From: an uncultured Bacteroides sp.
GTDB lineage: Bacteria; Bacteroidota; Bacteroidia; Bacteroidales; Bacteroidaceae
Assembly (NCBI RefSeq): GCF_963675905.1
Contig: NZ_OY780936.1
Coordinates: 2,303,946-2,367,945 of the forward strand
Direction of reading: 5' to 3'
DNA length: 64,000 bases
Shown: one piece after another, positions 46,341 to 52,838 of the stretch
Layout: each line of letters begins with the position of its first letter
How positions within the stretch are numbered: position 1 is the stretch's first letter
The notes under the pieces: generated by a model
The model's input: only the letters and a program-made list of their open reading frames with translations
What the model was told of the DNA's origin: nothing
The model's database searches: none
Program-made: the position numbers and the translations under genes

Positions 46341-46424
46341 TACACCCGGGTGTAGATAACCGGTACACCCGGGTGTAACAACCTTCTCCATCCGGGTGTA
46401 CGGATAACTTCCACCCGGGTGTAC
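46341..46424. repeat. Four-palindrome array D, pitch 23 bp
   Basis: Four copies of TACACCCGGGTGTA: the first two perfect (46341-46354, 46364-46377), the third and fourth with a degenerate left half (TCCATCC and TCCACCC). The right half GGGTGTA is invariant. Centres at 46347.5, 46370.5, 46393.5, 46416.5, spacing exactly 23. The GC-rich array stands in AT-rich DNA 20 bp beyond the GH28 terminator, between convergent genes. Confidence 0.92.
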
Positions 46425-46495
46425 CAGGATTTATCACTTTTGAGAAATAAAATCTGATTAATTGAATGCAAAGGGAAGATTATAATAATAAGATT

Positions 46496-46560
46496 TGTGC
46501 CTTATTCAAGTTAGGATTATTAATCGCAGGGTTGCTTCTATTCTAACTCATTAAGGCACA
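46496..46560. repeat. Long-range inverted repeat TGTGCCTTA/TAAGGCACA
   Basis: Outer arms TGTGCCTTA (46496-46504) and TAAGGCACA (46552-46560) match exactly; inner arms GTTAG and CTAAC add a second stem. Could fold as a 65-nt RNA hairpin or be a DNA site. Confidence 0.5.
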
Positions 46561-46676
46561 GTCAAACAACTAAAACTCTAATAATAAACATTTATATATA
46601 TCTTAGAGATTTGCATTATCGGCAAAAACTTCATCTGAACAAATAAAGAACCACCAGAATCAGGACGAGACAAAGC

Positions 46677-46776
46677 GCTAGATTGCTAGATTACCGCTAG
46701 ATCAATTTAATTTGATCTAGCGCCTATATAACACTTATATACAACAACTTAAGCACCTACTGCCAGATTGCTAGAT
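46677..46776. repeat. Cluster of GCTAGAT repeats with dyad (candidate array E)
   Basis: The 7-mer GCTAGAT occurs at 46677, 46685, 46696 and 46770, and inverted (ATCTAGC) at 46715-46721. The pair at 46695-46722 forms a dyad with 11-bp arms CGCTAGATCAA/TTGATCTAGCG. Spacing is irregular, so this may be a worn version of the four-palindrome arrays or an unrelated element. Confidence 0.6.
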
Positions 46777-46834
46777 CAATTTCTCATTTTTAATATTTAT
46801 GAGAGAGATAGCGGATAAACAGAAATAAAAAGAA

Positions 46835-47077
46835 TTAATGCTTTTTTGAGGAGAACAGCGAAGAAACCCAAAGCAAAGCAATGGCGCCTACGGTTGCAGT
46901 TACTAAGTGTCCGATAGATCCGGTGGTATAAATGCCGAGTAAGCCAAACAGCCAACTACCCAACACACCACCTATTATTCCAAGAATCAGGTTCACAAAA
47001 CAGCCAAAGCCACCGCCTCTCATTATCCTACCGGCTACATAACCGGCTATGATGCCAATAACAATACCACCCAACAT
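46835..47077 (-). CDS. GlsB/YeaQ/YmgE-family small membrane protein
   Basis: An 80-residue protein with three glycine-rich membrane segments (GGIVIGIIAGYVAGRIM, NLILGIIGGVLGSWLFG, VTATVGAIALLWV). The glycine pattern is that of the transglycosylase-associated (GlsB/YeaQ) family, small inner-membrane proteins often linked to stress. The function is not established. It is last in a minus-strand unit with the NUDIX gene. Confidence 0.85.
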   Translation of the reverse strand: MLGGIVIGIIAGYVAGRIMRGGGFGCFVNLILGIIGGVLGSWLFGLLGIYTTGSIGHLVTATVGAIALLWVSSLFSSKKH

Positions 47078-47115
47078 ACCACTATTCTTTTAAGGTTATA
47101 CTATCTCTTAAGTTA

Positions 47116-47634
47116 TCATTCAATACCGGGAAGTAAATTCACTCGCTTAATCTCGCCTTCGAAATTTGGTGTAAAGACCTCTTTCCCTATATTCTCCTTT
47201 ATTTCCTGAATGCCCCAGAATCGTCCACCTGCCAGTTCCTCTTTACTGGGAGTTATCTCACCATTATAGATGGTTTTATATACAAAGACAAGTTCTTTTT
47301 CTACTTTAGATTCAAACACATAGCTGGTAACAAACTGAGGTTCGTATTCGGTAATACCAAGTTCCTCGCTTACTTCACGCTTCAATGCCTGCTCGGCATT
47401 CTCGCCTAAATCAATATGTCCGCCTACCGCTGTATCCCATTTATCGGGCTGAATATCTTTCCATGCCGGACGCTTCTGCAGGAACAACTCACCTTTATCG
47501 TTGAAAACATGAAGGTGCACCACCGGATGCAATAGCTTACTACCGTTATGGCACTCCCCTCTCGAAGCAGCTCCGGTAATATTCCCCAGTTCGTCTACCA
47601 ACGGGAACATCTCTTCATTATTATCTTTATACAT
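47116..47634 (-). CDS. NUDIX hydrolase
   Basis: A 172-residue NUDIX protein. The Nudix box GX5EX7REVXEEXG is complete at residues 71-93 (GGHIDLGENAEQALKREVSE...), and FLQKRPAWKDIQPDKWD before it resembles isopentenyl-diphosphate isomerase-like NUDIX proteins (YfcD group). The substrate is unknown. It lies 12 bp after queA on the same strand. Confidence 0.9.
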   Translation of the reverse strand: MYKDNNEEMFPLVDELGNITGAASRGECHNGSKLLHPVVHLHVFNDKGELFLQKRPAWKDIQPDKWDTAVGGHIDLGENAEQALKREVSEELGITEYEPQFVTSYVFESKVEKELVFVYKTIYNGEITPSKEELAGGRFWGIQEIKENIGKEVFTPNFEGEIKRVNLLPGIE

Positions 47635-47646
47635 AAGTCTATCTCT

Positions 47647-48864
47647 TTAAGGAATCAGTAATGAACTATCTCCATAACTCAGGAAACGGAAATCGTGACT
47701 CAGCGCATAATCGTATATCTTCTTCCAGTCGCCATGCACGAACGCAGAAACCAGCAATAATAATGTACTTTGTGGCTGATGGAAATTGGTTACAATAGCT
47801 TTTACAATGTGGTATTCATATCCCGGAGCAATAATAATCTGCGTACTGCTATGCAGCACTTCCAGTCCATTACGATTCATGTAAGCAAGAATATGCTCAA
47901 GAGCCTCAACAGCTGTCAGATCCGGAAGAAACTTATACGGTTGCCACTGGTTTACATGAAGTTCCTTTTCAGTAGCATCAGGATGCCGACTTAAAGTTAC
48001 ACCCATGTGGTAAAGACTTTCGAGTGTGCGAACCGAAGTTGTACCAACAGCAACAGCTCTGCCTTGGTGAGCAATAAGTCTTTCAATGGTTTTTCTTGTT
48101 ACAGAAATAAACTCCGTATGCATTTCGTGATCTACAATCTCCACACTCTTCACAGGACGGAAGGTACCGGCACCTACATGTAAAGTCAACTCTTCCAATT
48201 CCACACCACGCTTTTCCAAATCCTGCATCACTCCTTCAGTAAAATGAAGTCCGGCTGTAGGAGCAGCCACCGACCCATCAATTTTTGAATAAACAGTCTG
48301 GTAGGTTTCCTTATCACTTTCCTGAGTTTCCCTGTTGAGATATGGAGGAATAGGCAGTTCGCCAACAACTTCAAGAATCTCAGCAAAAGTAACTTCTTTA
48401 TTATTCCATGAGAAATAAATCCAATGACTTGTGCCACGGCATTCTCCCCGTGTAGCTTTCAATACCAACGGCATTCCTTTTACCACAATCTCACGGGTAA
48501 GAGAACCCTCTTTCCATTTCTTCAGGTTACCAATCATACAAAGCCAGCTGCATCTCTCGGTCTGCTGAAAAGAAAGCATATAATCATTTGGAGCAATAGG
48601 TTCCAGACAGAACACTTCAATCAAAGCGCCCGTCTCTTTACGGAAATGAAGGCGTGCCTGAATTACCTTCGTATTATTAAATATCATCAGACTTCCGGCC
48701 GGAATAAGTTCGGGCAGCGAAGTGAATATCGTTTCACTCACATTTCCATGCTTATAGACAAGCAACTTAGACTGATCACGCACAGGAAGCGGAAATTTTG
48801 CAATGCGTTCATCCGGCAACGGATAATTGAACTCACTTATCTTAATATGTTTTGTTTCTTCCAT
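47647..48864 (-). CDS. queA: S-adenosylmethionine:tRNA ribosyltransferase-isomerase
   Basis: A 405-residue enzyme of the queuosine pathway, adding the epoxycyclopentane precursor to tRNA from AdoMet. Seen motifs: FNYPLPDERIAKFPLPVRDQSKLL, VAAPTAGLHFTE, LHVGAGTFRPVKS and HEMHTEFISV. It is longer than the classical QueA of about 350 residues, so it may be a second, longer family member of the kind I recall in Bacteroides. A -7 element (TAATTTTGC, minus strand) lies at 48883-48891. Confidence 0.88.
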   Translation of the reverse strand: MEETKHIKISEFNYPLPDERIAKFPLPVRDQSKLLVYKHGNVSETIFTSLPELIPAGSLMIFNNTKVIQARLHFRKETGALIEVFCLEPIAPNDYMLSFQQTERCSWLCMIGNLKKWKEGSLTREIVVKGMPLVLKATRGECRGTSHWIYFSWNNKEVTFAEILEVVGELPIPPYLNRETQESDKETYQTVYSKIDGSVAAPTAGLHFTEGVMQDLEKRGVELEELTLHVGAGTFRPVKSVEIVDHEMHTEFISVTRKTIERLIAHQGRAVAVGTTSVRTLESLYHMGVTLSRHPDATEKELHVNQWQPYKFLPDLTAVEALEHILAYMNRNGLEVLHSSTQIIIAPGYEYHIVKAIVTNFHQPQSTLLLLVSAFVHGDWKKIYDYALSHDFRFLSYGDSSLLIP

Positions 48865-48882
48865 CTTTTCTTTTCTATCTCG

Positions 48883-48891
48883 GCAAAATTA
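48883..48891 (-). promoter_or_regulatory. -7 element of queA
   Basis: TAATTTTGC on the minus strand, 18 bp before the start at 48864, in the divergent region with the Smr gene. Confidence 0.5.
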
Positions 48892-48949
48892 GTGATATTT
48901 GACGGAAAATTGAGCAGATTGCTCAAAGAACTTTAAACGTAGAAAGAAT

Positions 48950-50017
48950 ATGAGTATTAAAGTAGGTGATAAAGTGCGCTTCCTCAGCGAAGTGGGGGGC
49001 GGAATTGTGACTGGATTTGCAAGGAATGAACAAGTAATAGTAGAGGGTGAAGATGGGTTTGAAGTGCCAATGCTTATACGTGAATGTGTAGTTATTGAAA
49101 CAGACGACTATAACTTAAAAAGAAAACCGGCTGATACTTCTAAAGCTTCATCAAATGAATCGGCAAAAGCAGAAAAGAAAGTCGAAGCACCTCAGATAAC
49201 TTCTCGTCCTACCGAAACACGTGAGGGAGAAGTCCTTAATGTACTTCTGGCATACGTTCCTATTGATGCCAAAGCAATCTCGGGCACTCCATTCGAAGCT
49301 TATCTTGTAAACGATAGCAATTATTATATTTATTACAATTACCTAAGTGCAGAAGGGAAAGCCTGGAAAAGCCGTTCGCATGGACTGGTTGAGCCTAATA
49401 CGAAACTCTTTTTGGAAGAGTTTAATAAAGATATTCTAAATGAGCTGGAACATGTAGCTATTCAGCTAATCGCTTTCAAAGATTCTAAGAGTTTTATGTT
49501 GAAACCAGCTGTTAGCGTGGAGCTTCGCATAGATACAGTTAAGTTCTATAAGCTGCATACATTCCGCGAATCGGTTTATTTTGAAGATCCTGCTTTGATT
49601 TATGATATCGTAAAGAACGATCAACCTGCTAAACAGATGTATGTCTCTGCACAGGAAATTGAAGAAGCTTTACTTGGAAAGAAGAATGTAGACAGACCAG
49701 CTGCAACTCCAATAGTGAAGAGACCTGTAAAAAATGAAGTTATCGAAGTAGACCTGCACATCAACGAATTACTTGATAACACTGCCAATATGAGTAACAA
49801 AGAAATTCTGGACTACCAGTTAGGAGAATTCCACAAAGTACTCGAAGAAAACAAGAACAAGAAAGGTCAAAAGATTGTCTTCATCCACGGAAAAGGCGAT
49901 GGAGTGTTGCGCAAAGCTCTTCTTGACGAACTGAAGCACAAATATAAGACTTACCAAAGTCAGGACGCTTCCTTTAAGGAGTATGGTTATGGAGCTACTA
50001 TGGTGACGATAAAATAG
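48950..50017 (+). CDS. DUF2027/Smr-domain protein
   Basis: A 355-residue protein with an N-terminal SH3-like segment ([19 protein letters not shown]), a Ser/Lys/Glu-rich linker (about 65-95), a central DUF2027 domain (about 95-245) and a C-terminal Smr domain (about 265-355; EVDLHINEL and [12 protein letters not shown]). Smr domains nick DNA or RNA structures. It has no MutS ATPase. It is transcribed divergently from queA with 85 bp between the two starts. Confidence 0.88.
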   Translation: MSIKVGDKVRFLSEVGGGIVTGFARNEQVIVEGEDGFEVPMLIRECVVIETDDYNLKRKPADTSKASSNESAKAEKKVEAPQITSRPTETREGEVLNVLLAYVPIDAKAISGTPFEAYLVNDSNYYIYYNYLSAEGKAWKSRSHGLVEPNTKLFLEEFNKDILNELEHVAIQLIAFKDSKSFMLKPAVSVELRIDTVKFYKLHTFRESVYFEDPALIYDIVKNDQPAKQMYVSAQEIEEALLGKKNVDRPAATPIVKRPVKNEVIEVDLHINELLDNTANMSNKEILDYQLGEFHKVLEENKNKKGQKIVFIHGKGDGVLRKALLDELKHKYKTYQSQDASFKEYGYGATMVTIK

Positions 50018-50052
50018 ATACCATTCTATGTAAGTATTATAAATTACAATAT

Positions 50053-50100
50053 AAAAAGAATATCCTGATACAGAAAACTTTGTATCAGGATATTCTTTTT
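50053..50100 (+). terminator. Terminator of Smr-domain gene
   Basis: Perfect 20-bp stem (50053-50072 with 50081-50100) around an 8-nt loop, then a T-run. Confidence 0.9.
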
Positions 50101-50155
50101 TTTAAAAAAGTGTAATATTCTTTTTACTTTAAATTACATTCATTAATTTTATTCT

Positions 50156-50163
50156 TACATTTG
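50156..50163 (+). promoter_or_regulatory. -7 element of 50186 gene
   Basis: TACATTTG, 22 bp before the ATG at 50186. Confidence 0.55.
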
Positions 50164-50185
50164 AACAATTATAAATAAAATTACT

Positions 50186-50833
50186 ATGAAAACATTTCTA
50201 ATAATCGTATTTACCTTTATTTCATTAAATATCTTTGCTACAGCACAATTTCCAGAGAGAATCATTTACAAAGGTCAAGAATATGCCTTAAACTGTAATC
50301 CGTTAGAAGATTTCTTTTATAAGAACCCGGGAAAAAGACCAAACAAAGGATCTTTTTGTACTGGTTTATTGCGTGGTTATGTCGCAACATTGGAAATATC
50401 TGATAACCAATTATTATTAAAAGATATAGAAATTATTGTTCCAGATACTTTAAATAAAAAAACTGATATTAAATCTGTTAGCGTTATTAAAGAAGTTTTT
50501 CCAGGACAAGAAAAAATAAGTATCGATTGGTATTCCGGATTACTTGTTATTCCTTACGGTAAGGTTGTTAACTATGTGCATATGGGATACGCTTCAACAT
50601 ACGAAAACTACTATCTCCTTGAAATCGACAAAGGAAAATTTATAAAAGAAAGAAAACTAAATTCTAAACAATACGATCAATTCAAAGAAAGGCAGTTCCA
50701 GGAATTCAAAAAGACCGAAGAATATAAAAAAGAAAAAGAAAGTATGCAAAAAGAAAAGTATTCAGATAAAGATATTGATTCTCTTATAAAGAGCTTTTAC
50801 ATTCAATATACGACTAAAATTATAGCAGAGTAA
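50186..50833 (+). CDS. Uncharacterised exported protein
   Basis: A 215-residue exported protein (signal peptide about 1-20, ending FATAQ). I do not recognise a domain. The mature part is mixed alpha/beta with RIIYKGQEYALNCNPL and SFCTGLLRGYVATLEI; the last 60 residues are strongly charged and helical (EFKKTEEYKKEKESM). A -7 element (TACATTTG) at 50156-50163 shows it is independently transcribed. Confidence 0.7.
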   Translation: MKTFLIIVFTFISLNIFATAQFPERIIYKGQEYALNCNPLEDFFYKNPGKRPNKGSFCTGLLRGYVATLEISDNQLLLKDIEIIVPDTLNKKTDIKSVSVIKEVFPGQEKISIDWYSGLLVIPYGKVVNYVHMGYASTYENYYLLEIDKGKFIKERKLNSKQYDQFKERQFQEFKKTEEYKKEKESMQKEKYSDKDIDSLIKSFYIQYTTKIIAE

Positions 50834-50937
50834 CTTTTACAAATTGAATAAATGTAGCAATTATACAAGTTTTCCTTTCAAGACTATCTTCTAAGATTAT
50901 ATTTCAAGACAGAGATATATTATAAGAAATATTCTCG

Positions 50938-50945
50938 TAACTTTG
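50938..50945 (+). promoter_or_regulatory. -7 element of flavodoxin gene
   Basis: TAACTTTG, 63 bp before the ATG at 51009. Confidence 0.5.
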
Positions 50946-51008
50946 ACATCCAAATATCCAAAATTATAATTTTTGAATATATTAATCACGAAGTATAATC
51001 ACTCAATC

Positions 51009-51506
51009 ATGAAATTATCAATATTATATTTCAGCAAAAGCGGCCATACCAAAGAGATGGCAGAAATCATCGCCAACGGTATGAAAAGCATTCAAGGTAT
51101 TGAAGTAGGAATCTTCGATCTGGAACATGTTGATGATGAATTTCTGGCAGAAAGTAAAGCTGTAGTATTCGGAACACCAACCTATTACGCAAATACTTGC
51201 TGGCAAATAAAGAAATGGTTCGATGAGTCGAGAAACTACAAACTGGAAGGCAAGATTGGTTCTGTATTCGCAACAGCTGATTATGCTCAGGGTGGTGCTG
51301 ATACTGCTATTCTGACTATTATTAATCACCTGATGGTAAAAGGAATGTTGGTATACTCCGGCGGTTCGGCTCTGGGACAACCATTTATTCACCTTGGCGC
51401 TGTGGCTTTAAAAGAGAACTTCGAACAAAGTAAACCTATGTTCGAGGTCTTTGGGCAGCGTATTGCAACAAAAGCCATTGAACTGTTTGCTTCAAAAGAG
51501 TTATAA
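51009..51506 (+). CDS. Flavodoxin-family NAD(P)H-quinone oxidoreductase-like protein
   Basis: A 165-residue single-domain flavodoxin (WrbA-like). The FMN phosphate loop YFSKSGHTKEMA starts near residue 7, and VFGTPTYYANTCW and FATADYAQGGAD line the isoalloxazine pocket. The start is the ATG at 51009 (MKLSILYFSKS); the longer reading needs TTG. A -7 element (TAACTTTG) lies at 50938-50945. Confidence 0.88.
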   Translation: MKLSILYFSKSGHTKEMAEIIANGMKSIQGIEVGIFDLEHVDDEFLAESKAVVFGTPTYYANTCWQIKKWFDESRNYKLEGKIGSVFATADYAQGGADTAILTIINHLMVKGMLVYSGGSALGQPFIHLGAVALKENFEQSKPMFEVFGQRIATKAIELFASKEL

Positions 51507-51606
51507 AAGCTTCACTAAGTCGCTAATGATTATTCGTTGACTAAAACGAAATGATAGAGCGCAGGTTTAAATATGCAATTTTATCTTTTATAAAATAAAT
51601 CAGGTT

Positions 51607-52650
51607 ATGAAACAGATAAACACTGCCCTACTCTCTTTCGGAATGAGTGGAAGAGTATTTCATGCACCATTTATTAATCTGCATAGCGGATTTCATCTTG
51701 CGGGTTCGTGGGAAAGAAGTAAGAAACAGATTCAGGAGTTTTATCCCGGAGTGCATTCTTATGATTCGCTGGAAGCTGTATTAAATGATGATTCCATTGA
51801 TTTGGTTGTGGTGAATACTCCTATTTATTCTCACTTTGAATATGCGGCAAAAGCTCTGAAGGCCGGAAAACATGTGGTAGTTGAGAAGGCTTTCACTTCA
51901 ACTGTTTCGGAAGCTGAAGAGCTTAAAACTATAGCTCTGGAGCAGGACAGGCAAATTGCAGTTTTCCAGAATAGAAGATGGGACAGTGACTTCAGAACGG
52001 TAAAGCAAGCTATCGAGAGCGGTGTGCTGGGTGAAATTAATGAAATGGAAATTCATTTCGACCGGTTCAAGTTGGAATTGAGTCCGAAGAAACACAAAGA
52101 AGACGCTAACCTAGGAGCAGGGATCGTAAAGGATTTGGGACCTCATGTTATTGATCAGGCTTTGTATCTTTTCGGAATGCCACAGGCTCTTTTTGCCGAT
52201 TTACGCATAACCCGTCCCGGTTCGATAGTGGACGACAGCTTCGATATCCTTCTTTATTACCCATCTTTCAGAGTTCGGATTAAAGGTGGATATCTGGTAA
52301 AAGAAGCTCTACCCGCATACATTGTTCACGGTACAAATGGTTCATTCTTAAAAACTCGTGCCGATATACAGGAAACTGATCTTCAGAAAGGATTACTGCC
52401 AAATACAATTGGTTGGGGAACAGAACCCGAAGCCGAACAGGGGCTTATCAACTATGATAAAGAGGGAACTACTATCCGAGAAAAGATTAAAACACAGCAA
52501 GGTAACTACCTTGAATTTTATAATGGTGTCTACACTTCATTAACTAAAAATCGCCCTATGCCTGTTACGGTTGACGACGGCATACGGGTAATGCAAATTA
52601 TTGAAGCCGCTTTTAAAAGTAGCAAAGAGAAGATTGTAGTTTCATTATAA
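51607..52650 (+). CDS. Gfo/Idh/MocA-family oxidoreductase
   Basis: A 347-residue NAD(P)-dependent dehydrogenase similar in layout to E. coli YdgJ. The Rossmann start is LLSFGMSGRVFHAPFI, the cofactor motif is KHVVVEKAFTSTV (usually EKP, here EKA), and DLGPHVIDQALYLFG supplies the catalytic His/Asp region. The sugar or cyclitol substrate is not predictable from sequence. It ends convergently with the metallopeptidase gene. Confidence 0.9.
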   Translation: MKQINTALLSFGMSGRVFHAPFINLHSGFHLAGSWERSKKQIQEFYPGVHSYDSLEAVLNDDSIDLVVVNTPIYSHFEYAAKALKAGKHVVVEKAFTSTVSEAEELKTIALEQDRQIAVFQNRRWDSDFRTVKQAIESGVLGEINEMEIHFDRFKLELSPKKHKEDANLGAGIVKDLGPHVIDQALYLFGMPQALFADLRITRPGSIVDDSFDILLYYPSFRVRIKGGYLVKEALPAYIVHGTNGSFLKTRADIQETDLQKGLLPNTIGWGTEPEAEQGLINYDKEGTTIREKIKTQQGNYLEFYNGVYTSLTKNRPMPVTVDDGIRVMQIIEAAFKSSKEKIVVSL

Positions 52651-52661
52651 AAAATAAAAAC

Positions 52662-52742
52662 GATCTGTCACAGATCAGCCACTTTATCAATCACTATTCA
52701 GGTTATCCGTCACGATTTAGATATTCAATAACCAGGTTATTG
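52662..52742. repeat. Weak four-unit palindrome cluster (candidate array F)
   Basis: Units: GATCTGTCACAGATC (52662-52676), a degenerate copy ATCAATCACTATT (52686-52698), ATCCGTCACGATT (52705-52717), and CAATAACCAGGTTATTG (52726-52742, a perfect 17-bp dyad). Centres near 52669, 52692, 52711 and 52734: spacing 23, 19, 23. It starts 12 bp after the oxidoreductase stop, between convergent genes. Confidence 0.5.
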
Positions 52743-52780
52743 CAATTCTATTAGAAAAAACAATTCAAATATAATCAGAA

Positions 52781-52812
52781 AGAGAGCTGAACATCACTGT
52801 CCAGCTCTCCTT
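52781..52812. terminator. Probable terminator between convergent genes
   Basis: GAGAGCTG (52782-52789) pairs with CAGCTCTC (52802-52809); 27 bp after the metallopeptidase stop on the minus strand. Confidence 0.65.
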
Positions 52813-52838
52813 TCATCATCTTAAAACATCTAAAACTA

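Larger units (their letters stand above)
46235..46834. other. 600-bp convergent intergenic region
   Basis: Between the ends of GH28 (plus) and the GlsB-like gene (minus). Holds the terminator 46278-46320, array D, an inverted repeat 46496-46560 and the GCTAGAT cluster. No ORF supported. Confidence 0.7.

Noticed and set aside
10155-46424. Four-unit arrays as CRISPR arrays
   Set aside because: Units are palindromic, only 12-18 bp, with gaps of about 5-9 bp, always four copies, and no cas genes; CRISPR spacers are much longer.
46496-46560. Integron attC site
   Set aside because: GTT and AAC core triplets are in the wrong order for attC and no integrase or cassette is near.
48424-48936. 170-codon plus-strand ORF antisense to queA
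   Set aside because: Fully overlaps queA and its promoter; no recognisable domain.
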